Part shown: piece after piece, positions 44,790-58,700 of the stretch
How the letters are laid out: every line of letters starts with the position of its first letter
How positions within the stretch are numbered: position 1 is the stretch's first letter
Source of the DNA: Aplysia californica
Lineage: Eukaryota > Mollusca > Gastropoda > Aplysiida > Aplysiidae
DNA length: 64,000 nt
Assembly: GCF_000002075.1 (NCBI RefSeq)
Contig: NW_004797628.1
Location: forward strand, 339,682 to 403,681
Direction of reading: 5' to 3'
The notes under the pieces: generated by a model
Told to the model about the DNA's origin: nothing
The model's input: the letters and a program-made list of their open reading frames with translations, nothing else
Database searches by the model: none
Made by a program: the position numbers and the translations under genes

Positions 44790-46259
44790 CAATCTACTTC
44801 ACTTTAAAGCAAAGCTTAAACTTAAAAGATTTTTAAAACATAATATTCAACGGTCTACACTGCTACAATCCCTGTTTTTTTACCTCTATTTGACTTAGCA
44901 GTAGCGGTTTTTTTTCACCCTTAAACATCATTTACATGTTATTCATTCTTAAAGGCATAAGATATTCTTTGCCACAATAAATTTTGTGGCAAACATTAAT
45001 AAAATGTTCAAATGCCCAGCATCAGCACAGATCAGACATAAAAGATCATCCTGAATGACCAGTCAGGAAGAACTTCGTAACAAAAAAAAGAAGAGTCCCA
45101 ATTCCTGAGTCCCGCAGAGGTGAGGACGTCACTTTTAATTTAGTGTACCTTGACTCTCATTTTATTATTAAGACATTGATCACTAAACAAAATATGTGTT
45201 ACAGAGTGAGAGACCTAACATCAATAAGGACCCGACTATCTCATGAAAAGAAGGCAAACAAACAGCACTTCAAAGCTAGAACTGCTGCTTGTTTTTTCAC
45301 TTTGTACATTTTTTCTTTGTCTGACTTGACTCAAAGATGGTAGGCTAAGTATTATCCATTGCAACACTGTATATCATCGCTGTCGCAAACAATCCATGTA
45401 AGTCCAAATTTTCAGAATTTTTTTTTACATTCTACCAATGCTGTATCAAAGACGCACCTTTGCACATAACCAAAGTCCAGTTTGATGCTATGGTCAAGGC
45501 TTACGATTTTCATATTTTTCATGATTCCTAATAGGAACAAGTACCTACAAGGAATTAAGTGGATTTCTTGTGACATCGACTCTTTAGCATGAGCTAGATG
45601 TTACAGTAGACAACCAAACCTATTTCAACCTTTATGAAGATAATCAATCAATAAAAACAGCAAAGTTTACTAGAGGTATATTCAGAATTTTCTTGTCATT
45701 TTTTTTGTACAATAAAATGACAAAATAACAGTACAACCAAGGTACCTTTTACCATCGTTGAACAACTTAAACATGTATGTGCTATGATCAGGGGAACCTG
45801 AACAAAGATGAAATATAAATCCCCGAAACTTAAAATATTGTTCTGCTTGCCACAACCAGTATTCCAAATTTAAATTGGCAAAATTGTTAACTTGAGCAAG
45901 AAAAATAAACAAAATACCTTTTTAAAAGGTTCATTCAGAACTGAAGTCATCATCCTCCTTTTTTTATTTTGTTTATCAGTTAAGATTGTCATTTCAGAGG
46001 CGGATCTTAAATTCCATTGGTAAAAGCTTTTTTTATAACCATAAATATTCTAGAAGTCTACACAAGTTTATTAGGATATAGCATATTTAAGAACATTAAG
46101 AATGGTAACAATTATTCATAATTCACTTACTTCAAATACAAACAGCCACTTAATGCAGAAACCATCCTTTCACAATCAGCTTGGAAAAGATCAGAATTAA
46201 TTTACAACCAACGAGAAATGCTGATGATATCGTACAGTACTCAGATGATGAACAATATA
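44790..46259. other. Stretch downstream of the MSL1 stop, possibly its 3' UTR
   Basis: No coding signal. It follows directly after the MSL1 stop on the minus strand, so the part nearest 46259 is probably MSL1 3' UTR by position. No single polyadenylation site can be chosen. Confidence 0.4.
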
Positions 46260-46350
46260 TTAATGGCGTCTGGAATGTGAGCTATTACTCCTTTGTCGAC
46301 TCGATGACGCTAAACCAGAACTCGAGACTTCCCACGGTATTTCAAACTCC
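46260..46350 (-). CDS. MSL1: MSL1 last exon (EFEIPW and stop)
   Basis: Acceptor TTCCAG at 46351, phase 2, so the codon completes AlaGluPheGluIleProTrp (human NFELPW). Then a Ser/Arg-rich tail (SSSRQRSNSSHSRRH) and TAA at 46260-46262. The phase match with 50023-50095 skips the coiled-coil exons lying between. Confidence 0.85.
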
Positions 46351-46635
46351 CTGGAAGGAAAATAGATGGAGAAAAAAGAGTAAATGAAAATTAAATTGCT
46401 GTCCTACAACAAACACAGACCTGCCACTCTATGAAATCTAAAAATCAGGATTTCAGAGTTAAAAAATCAGGATCTGGTGAAAAAAATCGGGATCAATGGC
46501 AAATCAGTCACAAGGAGCACTGGGAAATGGGGGGGNNNNNNNNNNNNNNNNNNNNNNNNNNNNNNNNNNNNNNNNNNNNNNNNNNNNNNNNNNNNNNNNN
46601 NNNNNNNNNNNNNNNNNNNNNNNNNNNNNNNNNNN

Positions 46636-46728
<93 letters not shown>

Positions 46729-49700
46729 GAGACAAGAGAGGCATCTCACCTGTATACCCAGATAAAGAGGGACAGACACTTCACCTGAAGGCCGAGATAA
46801 TGAGAGACAGAGAGAAAGATAGACAGACAGACAGACAAACAAACAATAAAACCAAGAAAGACATCTCACCTGAAGGCCCAACAACTGATTCTCCTTCTCC
46901 AGGTCCTTGAGAACCCGACTCATCTCCTCCAGCTTACGCTCCAGGCTGCGGTTCTTGCTCTCGATGCGACTAGCTTCCTTCTCCCTCATGGCTGCTCTTT
47001 CCTCCAGCTCAGAACATTTGTTACGCAGAGAGTTATAGTCTTTCTCAAAATCAACAAGCTGTGCTCGGAATTCAGCACCTGCATCAGGACAACAGTTCAG
47101 TAAGAGTTTTACGGCACTTGCCACACAATTAGGTCATATGAGTGCCCAAGATTAGAGGTGTCACTAGAGATTAACACATAAAGAAAAGAAGGGGGAGAGA
47201 TAAGGATGACGACTGTTGGATAGGAAAGAAAGAGAAAACCACTCCAGAGCACCCCTTAACCACCCACTCAAAATAACAAGAGATGGGAGAGCAAAGTAGA
47301 GCAAGTTTGATCGATCACCTACACAAATCTTGACAAGTCCAGTTTGGTTGCAACAAGGAACTGCCAGAAGACATCTATTCAGAGAATTAGTTCCCCTTAA
47401 ACCATAGAACAGGATCCTGAAAGTACAATATGTGACCCTCATATTTATATCAATATGATGGGTGCAAAAATGTATTTGAGCATTCAAACATCAGTAATAT
47501 GGTTTCCACAGCTTGTTGTCACTGGTCAAGTATGGAATAGAGCTCCATATAAAAGCAATCTATTATTATTATTATTAAGTGAAATGCAGATTAGTCACTT
47601 CATAGACTGATTCTAAATGTTTTTTTACAACAACAAAAAGAAATATCAAAGCGCAGCTGGTGTCAGCTCAAAATACTCACATGACTGCTCATAGTCGAGG
47701 ATCATCAGCTGCCTCCTCCTCAACCGTTCATCCAAACACAAGCCAATATTACAAATGGTCAAGTCATCAGTTGGGGTGACCAGCTGGTGAAAAGAGAACT
47801 TTCTTTTTCACATGTCTACAAGGATAAAAATAAAATGTGCATACTGTGCAGTGCCACGGACAAGATAAACACAAGCAAGCCTTTTTTATCAGTCATACAT
47901 TTAGACTAGAATCAATATAGCGAGACATTTCATTCTCTTTAGGATGATAACAAAATCAATTATTTAAAAGATCCATGTTCAAAGATCAACATGTACAGAT
48001 TTAACAATGTGCAGGTCCCAAAGAACAGGAAATGGTCAGAGCAACTAAGAAAACCTGCCTATCTTGGAGCTGGTTGTAGCAGCAGCTAGGTATATAAGTA
48101 TGCCGGGGGGGGGGAGGATAAAGAGAAATGATTACAGCACCTCTTCAGAGATAGTCAGTAAAGCCACTGACTCCAAAGAAACTGCTCATGACAATAAAAA
48201 ATTAACAGGACTAAAAGAAAGGTACACAACAAAAATAGACCTGCATGTGAGCCTCAACCAGATTGTCTGAAAATTTTGCGCACCCCCCCCCCCTCCCCAA
48301 AGAGCTTTTTTGTCAATTTTGTGGGTGTCATAGGAAGGACTTCTGAGTAACGAGCGACCACCCCAACAAACACAATAAAGAAAGTGACCTAACCCTACCC
48401 CTACCCCAAAAAAGAACCTGCAACGGGCCCCATGTAAAAAGGCCAGCACAAGTCCAAAATAAAATTTAAAAATTTTTAATTAAAAACCAAACACAGACCT
48501 GCCACTCTATGAAATCTAAAAATCAGGATTTCAGAGTTAAAAAATCAGGATCTGGTGAAAAAAATCGGGATCAATGGCAAATCAGTCACAAGGAGCACTG
48601 GGAAATGGGGGGGGGGGGGGTCCCGGTTCCCTTTTATGGGGCAAGCACGCAAGATAAAACTTTCGCAGAAATAAGTTCCCATTGGGCCTCAAAGTAGAGG
48701 AAAAAACTGAAAGAGAGCATGTCACATGTACTCGAGTCTGAGCTGGATAGTCATAGACTGGGGGAGCGCAGGTTGCAGAGATGCTGAAACTCTCGTAGTC
48801 TTGACAATAGCTTACACTTACACATACATGTAACTCTAATCATCCATGCAAAAGGCGCGCATTTCCATAAAGTAACAATGTTTGACTTCAATCGCATGTG
48901 TCAGGAACCCCCCCCAAAAAAAACCCTGCGCCAAGGTTGTTCATTTACTATTATTTCCTTAGGCCTATTCCTTCATCCTCAATTAGTAGCCTACACGTAT
49001 CACAGCAAGCACTTTAAGCCGAATGGAAAAAAAAATACCCCCACCCACTCCCCCCGGGCGTCCCATACTGGATAAGTCCCGAAAAACACCTCGACAAACG
49101 CGACCAGTGTGAATGAACTTTGTTGACCTCGATAACCCGCGGTCCTCGACACACGCGCTACTCACACTAGTCACACGTACGAGGTCATGTGACGTGATGT
49201 GAACGAAAGTTTCAAAGTTCCACTTACAGGTCTTGATGATGGGCCCGACTAACCAGAACTCGGATGAAGCTTGCTTAAATTTTAAAGCAAAGGCAGAACA
49301 ACGAATAGATTATTTTTAGGCCTATGTCATAATTGTTGGAGAATTCTGGGTAAGAAAAGCGAAAGTAGATCTAGAGAGTATCCAAATCGGAGTTAAAAAT
49401 CGATACTTCTTCGAAATAACGGGCGTAAGTCAACTAGGCCCCTACTGGATCCGGCATTGATGTTTTAGAAAATAGCGTTCTAAGTTTCTGCCGATAAAAA
49501 GTCCAAGCGGTGCTTTCAAGCAAAAGATATTGCAGAAATTTTTTCTCTCTAAGAATCGGACGCAACAGACGTAACAACAAAAAATCAGGATAGTGGCGAC
49601 CAAAATCGGGAGAATCGGGATGCTCGAGATTTGGGGCAAAAAATCGGGATATTCCGATTAAATCGGGATGAGTGGCAGGTCTGCAAACATAATTCCAAAC

Positions 49701-52700
49701 AGCTTCTACATACTGAACTTGCTGGCTTTTGGTCATTCACTTGATTCAAAATTAATGTTACCAGTACACCAAGCGCTCCTTAACTTTTTTAAAAGTAGTA
49801 TACAAACTTCAGAAAAGGCTATTTTTAGTATGTATTTACCAAAGAGAAAAACTGACCTAAACTTGAAAAAACCCAAACAGAACACTGCATGATTATTGCT
49901 TTAAGATTGTAAGAAAAATTAGTTGTTCAGTTAGTGCAAATTCAATGAACACAGTCCAACAGTTGACAAAACACTACTGATAAGTCAGAATAAAGGTATG
50001 GGCACAGAAAGGGCTCACTTACGCTGGTGATACATAAGGTACAGGTTGACCAAACGCCATGACCGGTAATGACTCTGTAACTTCAATGTGTTTCACTGTG
50101 AAAAAAACATTAACAGTTTTTTAAATATTGATAAGAGTGAGACAGATACTAAACACATAAAAAGCATGAAAAAATGAAATTAGTGGACCTGCGGAGAAAG
50201 ACAGCGGGCAAGCATATTATAGATAAAACTTTTGTTGTTCCTGAAACAGTACATGAGAGAGCAAAACCAAACTAAAAATTTGAAACAGTTCTGTTCTCTC
50301 TTATCCCATTCCCTTTGACAAAATTGGTGAAGGATTTCGTTCATACTGAAAAGCCCAAAAGGGCTTGATACCATTTCAAATTTACATAAAGGTTTGAAAT
50401 TACATAAATTATTCTTTTTCATTCCTTTCCCTTCTCATTGAAGCACATGCCTACACAAGAATTTCTTTGCAATAAGTAATTCAATTAATCACTTACTAAA
50501 AAATACATTTGAAATAACACAACAGAATGTGTACTAAATGCAAGATGCATCGAAACATTTTTTTACTTACAATCTTGTACAGAAGGCAAAAAAGTCTCCA
50601 CATCAACTTCATCCTGACTTGCCCTCAATTCATCCTCCTTTTGTTTCTGAAGCTTTTCGAACACACGCAGTTCCCTTATTCTTTGAAGGTCCCATCTATT
50701 GAGCACATACACAAACAAAAAAGGATTAGTAGAGACACAAGCAATGAGACAGTTGAATCCCTCTGATCAATCCAACTAGTATCATATTCCGAGCTGAGCT
50801 TTTGTACCTCAATACGAAACAATATTTATTTATTTCATCTTTACCCATAGACCTCTCTCAATGAGTAAAAAAGAAAAAAAAAAGTATAAAGGGCAAGAAA
50901 TGCTAAGCACAAGAATTTTCTATTTACCCATTTAAACAAAAAGATGAATAAAATATCCTAAAATTTTAAATGATATTGTATACATGTAGGTAGCGTAAAC
51001 ACGGCCTCGCGGGCACTCGCGGCCTTCTCACCGCGTGGTATCAGTGAAATCGGGGTAATTCCGATCGCTGTTTCTTCGCTCTTTCGCTATAAAACACCAA
51101 ATGCCGTACACCTTGTAAGAGTTCAGCTTTTCCTCGTTACAATGGTGTAAGTTGTTTATATGTCCGATTATTAGGAGCTGGAGAATCGCCGGCGAAAGCG
51201 AAGCCCCTCGCGGTCGGAATGCGTGGTCGGCCGGTTCAAAAATTGACAGGCGTGCATTCAAATGCTTCGCGGAACGAGCGATGATTAAATACTGTCTCTT
51301 CATTGGTTGAGAACTGTAGCGCTTTAAGCGGGCTTTCCCGTGTGATATATTTGGCCTTTGTCGTTTAAATAGAAAGCTTTTAAAAACGCTGTCAAAATGT
51401 TTAAAGATCACTTTTTACCCAAAATATGTAAAATACCGGCTTAAAAAAGGTATGAATGAAAAGATCAGTATATTTCTATTAGAATAAAGTAATCAGCTTG
51501 GAATTATTTTACATCAATCCTTCTGCGAGACCCAGAAAGCATGTGACCCCGCACGCGGGGTACACTACAGTATAGGCCGACTCGCTCGTCGCGGGGGCGC
51601 CGGCGGGGTCAACGCTCTGTGTTTTTGTCGAAATAAAGACAGATCATCGTGTTTGAAGTGATAAAATACATATTTTATAATGATCTCACAGTGCTGAAAA
51701 AAATTAGGCTCCATACATTTGTTATAGTGATTGTACTCTGTTAATTTGGAGATGTTTAGTGCACTTGGTACTCTTTTATTGTCTGTCAAACATGGGGTTG
51801 CAGCCAGTGACTCTTCTTCTTCTTCTTCTCGATCGCATCACACTTGAAGTCTGGTATCTGTCATAAATTGGGCCGTCCTGCTCAGTTCATCTGTCGGCCC
51901 GTATAGCTTCTCTTGCAGCGTCAGTGGGGTTGGCCACGTTTCCTGTCTCAGGGCCCTGTGTGTCTTGCAGTGCTGAAGGATGTGTTCAACAATTTCAGTC
52001 TTGTGTGCTGTGTCCTTAGTCTGAAGACAATCACTTGTTCTTGGCGGGACAGCTCATGGAAGTCATCTGGTGTATGAGGTGCTTTAAATAGTGTATTTAT
52101 AATAGTTTTTATTTCTGTGTAATTAACGCTGTTGTCTGGTTGCTCTTTCTGTGCTCCTAGTTTGGTCATCCTGTCTGCCTGCTCATTTCCTAAGACACCA
52201 CAGTGTGATGGAATCCACTGCAGCATGATCCTCAGACATGGGATGTCCTCAATTTCTTTTCGTAGCCTTGGTAGTTTGCCAGAAGTGATTGCCTGCAGTA
52301 CTGACATGGCATCTGTTAGGAACACTACTTAGTTTTGGGGGTCTACCAAATTCTTGATGATGTTTGCTGCATGCAGACATGCCAACCACAGAAAACCAAA
52401 ACGAGTATTGGGAAATATGAAAATGTGTATTTTCAGGGGAAAATGTGTATTCTCCACGACCGACCGACCGACCGACCAGTAAAATGTTCAGGTGTCCAGC
52501 AATATTTCCTGAAAAAATGTACTAGCTCACCAGCTCGAAAAAGGGAGCACACACGCGTACAATAAACATGTATTCAGTCAACAATATGTTAGTGTTCAAT
52601 GTCGTACTGGGGTTTTGTTTGACTTAAGTATTTCAGTCTGTTATAATATTTTCCTCTCATTATTATTATAAAAAATGAATCCTGTTTTGAGCGTTCGGAA

Positions 52701-55700
52701 GGGCCTAGAACAAGAACTTCCACTATCAAGAACCAGTCAGGGTGTCATGATTCATATTATGAACTGACAGACTCAAATTATTGCTCAAACTCAGAGAAGA
52801 GCAATAACTTGAATGGCTAAAGTAAACCCGTGCACTGTGAGAGTTGTAACAACTGTGGGAGGGCAAGATGCAGTGACAATGAAAATGTGCCCGTCTTGAA
52901 CAGGAAAGCTACAACATACACAGTACGTATAATTTACTATCACCCATCTAATGACACGCGAACATTTTATTTCAATAACACAGACTTGCAAAGTATGAAA
53001 GGTCCCGATTCCTCACACGGCCTGCACTAACGCGCGCTTTGCAAAGAGCTCTAATCAAAATTCTGAAATTTGCGCTTTGCAGAGAGCTCTAATCAAAATT
53101 CTGAAATTTGCCTCCAAGTTTTTGCCCTCTGGTGTTGCCTTCACACCTTCTCCCTCCCCCCACCCTCGAGTGTATAAAAAAAACCCAATAATCCCCTCCC
53201 GTAGTCCTATACCTGGCAACGCCGTTACTCCCACCAAACACGGTCTTTGCTCACACGATGCCGCATTTACTTATGACGCGAATGCGCGCAGGTTCATTGA
53301 CCGGTCACGATGGCGAGCCCGACAATCTAAAAATCGGACGATGCTTGTATTTTCTTTTCTTTTTTTCCTACAAGTGACAGCACAGAGACAAGTTCGAGAA
53401 ATTTTATTTGCACAGCAACACAGCGTTTACCCAGCACAATCTGCATGTCGCAAATAAGTTGTGTTATCAGTCTACCGCAGGCAAACTTTTCGGTGGTAAC
53501 GAAAGCGAAAGTAGATCTTGATTTTCCCGATCAAGCCTCGGTGTCATATACACTTCCGTCTGCCGCCACAGCCGCCTGTTCGTGTGAAAGTGAAACGTAC
53601 TCTCGGAGGAGGAAACGCTAAACGAATATAATATCACAATCGTGACTGACAAAAATGAACTTACCTACCTTATCGGATTTGGTTTTCAAATATTCTAGTT
53701 CTGCGATACTGATACTATTTTGACAAAAGATGGGACTTGAGATAATTAGGTTTACTCGCCCAAACTGGATCTCGTATTTTTCGCATTCCAGGATGCATAT
53801 TTTTTCATGAAAAGTTGTATTCGCATACTTTCGGCAAAAAATCGTACTAAAATACGTAAAATCGCACTGGTTGGCATCTCTGCTGCATGTATTAGAGCCT
53901 CCGTCTCTGCCCTGTAGTTTGTACAATGTCGCCCTGTTGGGACTGCCTCTGCTTGTCGTCGTCCATTTGGGAATTGTACGTACACTCCGGCTCCTCCTCT
54001 TTTCACAGCATCAGTGGCAGATCCTTCTGTATAGATCCTTATCCATGTTTCTCGTGGGTATCTTTGTTCAAGCATGGACAGGGTGAGGGACTTCTTGCTC
54101 AGGTCGCTGTGGTCATCTTTTGTTTGTGTTTGTCTTTTCCCATGATGGTGCCTCTGGGGTGTGGTTCAGCATGTTCACTGTGGCTGGTAGATGGTCCTGT
54201 AGATATCTTTGGATTTTTCTGCTTTCTCTGATGAAGTTGGACCTTTTTAGTCTTGTGGTGTTTGATCTGGCTGTTCTTGTGTGCAGTATATGATCCTCCG
54301 TAGCTGTGGCCTTGGTGTACTGTATGAGGGCCTTGCATTCCCATCTCCTCTTCAGGGCCACTATAGATGTTGTTTGTTCCATCTTTTCTATAGGCGTTGA
54401 CCTCATTGCTCCAGTGATTATTCGGAGAGCCTGGTTTTACACTTTTTCCAGAGTGACCAGCCAGTGACTGGCTTTAACAAATTTGATCAAATTTTAAACA
54501 ACTATCATTTTCTTAAAAATTGACTGAGAGGTTAAAGAATGGTACCAAAATGCTCAGTGGATATAGGCCTTTCAAATGGAACAGATAAATTTGGCATACA
54601 GCTACTTTGAAAATTTAGTTTCTGGTACCTAATACATGCACATTGTTTGCCCCTTAGCAAAATGTCACTTTAACAACAAAACACTTTCAAACAGAAAAGA
54701 CAAGTCATGAAGGTGCCAACACACACAAAACTGTCACATAGACAAATACATCAACACGCATGGGAATTTTTAAGTCCCCTCATGGAGAAAAAAACAAACA
54801 AACTATGGTGTATCAATAAAACTAACTGATGCACAACAAACCTTTTTCTCCTTTTCTCTTCCATTTCAAATTTTTGATGTCTCTTGTAGTATGCCTCATC
54901 TGTAATATTCTGGAGAATATAAAGAAACAACAAAAAAACACACTATAATAAAATACTCGGTGCTTGCACATTTGTGGGAACACTGGCCTTCAAATACAAA
55001 TATTCTATCATTCCCCTTCAGAGCGTACAACACAATATTTTAAAGATGCTATCCAAATACATTTAAAGAGCTAGAACTGACTAAAACATTATAATAGCAA
55101 ACAAAAATATCGATAGAATCTATTTGTTAAATTACGAAAGGGAGAAATCAACTTGATGTAACAGTTTTAAGAAGTTCTAGTGGCCAAGTGGTCAGTGAGT
55201 TCAGACTCAAAATCATATCAAGTAGAAGTCAGTGACATGGCGCCCAGGTGGGTGGTCACTGGGGTGTGTTCTTGAGCCAGACACAATAACCTTGGCTCAA
55301 AAACAGGGCACTTCACAGTGGATGTCAGCAAACACATATTCCTACCATTATCGGTATTTGTGTGATAGTGATGAATTCCTGTAAGTATGAATTGCAATTG
55401 CCAGTGTAAACAAATTTCCCCATTGAGATGTATAAAAGTAATATTATATAAAATACTCAAGAGGCGTCAGTTGCCTAGTGGTTAGGCTGCCGGACTCGTA
55501 ATCGTGAGGCTGCGAGTTCGGGGGTTCAAGCCATGGGCCCGATGTTGTGTCCTTGGGAAACACACTTTACACAAATTTTCCTCACTTCACCCAGGTGAAA
55601 ATGGGTACCCAGCTATAGACGGTGAAAGATCTTGTCAGTTTGTTAGTGTTTGAGCGCTTAACCAGCTGCTTGCATTGTATGCTTCCCGGGAAGCTGAGAA

Positions 55701-58700
55701 TGTTTCTGAGTGTTCTATGGTCTACTGGGGTAATAATATAGTGTAAAGCGCACAGAGCTTGCTTTCAAGTGGGGACAAGCGCTATAGAGATGCTACTTAT
55801 TATTATTAGAATTGTATGAATTTTTTTACAAAAACCAATCTGTGGTTCTCGAAGTTTGTCACTTTTCAAGAAAATGGTACCCGGTACCCCAGGTTCTGAC
55901 ATAAGCCCACATTAAAATCATAAAATTCAGTATCCTTATTACCACCTGAGATGTCAACAGATTTCTTTGCAATCTTCACCATCCTCCCATTAGAAACCAA
56001 TACTTCATTGGCAATCCTGATCTTGAAACTTTTTTTTAAAAAGCAAGATATCTTCAACATCAGTTCTCGTTTTGCAATGACAAGTACATAACATTCATCA
56101 TTCATTCGTGACCGCATATCATCATCAAAATGGCATGTCCCTCATTACATACTTACACCAACAAACAAGGAAAATGTCTCATTCATAACACAACAACACT
56201 TAGTAATTATTTGAACTTGTCAAATTTCTAATTTGTGAGTTTAAAAAACTGTTCAAAGAAAACAAAACTGCTTTAACACATGAAATAAAAGAAAGCAATA
56301 TCTTCACAAGAGACTCACCTCTGTGCCCTCCAACTGGTACATGTTCGTCAAGGGTTTCAGTCTCCAAGATGGGGTCTCAACTATAGAAGTAAAACACAAG
56401 TAAAGTGGATGATAACATTTTCTTAGCAACAAGATACACAAGGACTACACCAAGAACAAGTATGGTGAGAATTAAATATGAAGATGGTGTTACAATCATC
56501 TATTTATCATAAAATACTCTTTCAAAAGAAGTCAATTATATTTCTACCTCACACAAGGCCTTGTCAAGGTATTAGTAAGTATTTAGCAAAAAGGACAAAA
56601 TTTACATCTAAATAAAGTGTTGATGCTTTGTTACATCAACGCCACTTTCAGGACATTTTCACATTGGTCACCTTTATTCTCACCCCGGGTGAGAATAACC
56701 CATGTCTCGCTCTTCTCACCCAGGGTGAGAATAACCCATGTCTCGCTCTTCTCACCCAGGGTGAGAATAACCCATGTCTCGCTATTCTCACCCCCCTCCC
56801 CTGGTGAGAATAGCTCCCACAGCGCTGTGGGCATGAGGCGAGGACTCCCCCCTGACCTCTCGCAGGACGATAAAATCACCTTAGCCCTTGGTGGCTTACC
56901 GCATGCGCATGCAGTTGGGAATAAATAGGCTAATAATAATGTAAAAACATTTTTCACCTCTCCAGTTAAAAAAACAGGCTCACTACCGACACTGAGCGGC
57001 ATGTGGGGCAGGCCGGACCATTCGTTGTCTTCACATTTAACGATGACTGGCCTCTTTGCACACAATACAATAATACATTGTGGTTCAAGGAACAGAGAGC
57101 GTGTACAAACGTAACAAGACACGAGCATGAGACCATGCTATTGCACGACGGTTGAAGGGTTGTAAATTATTCAGACCAAATGGACGAGGGGGTTAAATCG
57201 TGTTAACTAGTTTAATCATTTTAAGCAATCAAAGCTCTTTTCTTCACTTTCAGTTTTTTTCTTTTATTCTTTTTTTTTTCTTGCCTCTTCTGTCCCCTTC
57301 ATCTTCAACATTTGGAGTTTGGAGCCTAAAAAGAGCCAGAGAGTCAAATAAAATTCTACGGGGCAGGCGCGATCCAAGAGAGCCAAATTTCTGGGATTCG
57401 GCTCAAATTTGACAACCCTGACTGTGGCTAGATCTAGATGTATGTCTATTCGGACACAAACACGATCCTGTAGAGCATTAGCCCCGGTAACCTCAGCCCT
57501 GATCCCTCTTGGGTCATTTCCAGTAAAACAAGGGAGGGGGTGAGAATAGCGAGACATAGGTTATTCTCACCCAGGGTGAGAATAACCACTTCCTTTCACA
57601 CTACAAGGAGTGGAAAAAACTCAGAAAGGCATAAGAGTGGGTTTTTTTCAGATTATACTCTCTCACTGTTGACTACGCTGACAATGACCTCATTAAGTGA
57701 CATCAACAGCTGTAATGACATTTGGTATACAACAGATGCTAATTGTAGGACACATACAAAATACAACAGTAGCATCTTTACTTGTTTTTACAAAAAGAAG
57801 CACAGAAGAAACCAGACAATCAGATCTACTGATTTCCACTGCATGTCATTCTAAAACAGACATATAACTGTCTGACTTCTATTACCCTTCAGCATACAGT
57901 ACCACAGAAGATAATCCAGGGATGCCACTCAACTTTATTGAAAACAGCTGAAAAACCACATGCCACGGTCTCGCAAACATATGATGAATATCAATTGGAA
58001 ACCCAAAGGGTGCTGAGATTAGCGCAAATCTTCCGGGGGGGGGGGGGGGGGGGTTCTCCTCGTTATTTGAACTTATGGCGAAGTCTTCATTTTTCCGTTA
58101 TTTGAACATTTGACGCAAGTTGTTGAGTGTGTGGGTTATTTAAAAATTCTTTTGTTTTTTTTCCAACTAGGGATTCTATCTCAATCTCAATAACGGAATA
58201 GCGGGTCAGGATCAAAATACCGGAAATACTAGAAAAAAGCGGAAAAGAGGCATCCTTGATAATCTGTCAACATATCGTGTAAATTAATTGTACATCACGA
58301 CCGATACATGTGCTGCCTCAGAAGTAGGAAGCAAGTGTCATCTTTCAGACAATTAAAAGGTAGCCAGTCATGAGTATGTTGCTCCACTTACCGTCCAACT
58401 GTGATGGTCTCTCCGGTATAGTGCTGGTATCCACACTTGCGAATACATGTTTTGGGTAATACAGATGATATAATGTTTCAGTCTGCATTATTGGATAATC
58501 TATTATTTTCTCCTCTATCTCTGAAACACCAGCATCTTCATCAGACTCATTTTCTTTCTCATTAGAGTCATGGTCAGAATCTGTTTGATCATCTTCCTCA
58601 TCATCTGAATCAGCAGAAGACCGATTATCATCACTCTCCTCTTTCTCTGAGGCTGTCTCTGCAGGAGATAATTCGAGTTTTCGATGTTTATGTTGTTTCC

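Larger units (their letters stand above)
50997..54631. mobile_element. TAGG-ended element with exact 7-bp duplication, copy 2, outer layer of a nest
   Basis: In inverse orientation to 21011-21979. Flanked by ATACATG on both sides (50990-50996 and 54632-54638). Removing the LINE insertion (51812-54457 plus its 11-bp duplication) leaves about 978 bp, close to copy 1 (969 bp). Located in the MSL1 intron between PEHE exons. Confidence 0.85.

Noticed and set aside
46431-47124. Long reading frames running through the 100-N gap and the CAGA array
   Set aside because: They exist only because unknown bases are translated as X and because CAGA repeats are open in all frames. The real coding part is the spliced exon 46870-47078.
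46870-47783. The coiled-coil exons as internal exons of MSL1
   Set aside because: MSL1 exon 50023-50095 ends in phase 2 while 47783 starts in phase 0. The 46350 exon restores both phase and the conserved EFEIPW end.
56675-56815. CRISPR-like repeat array
   Set aside because: The units are adjacent with no variable spacers, the genome is eukaryotic, and it is a minisatellite of about three units.
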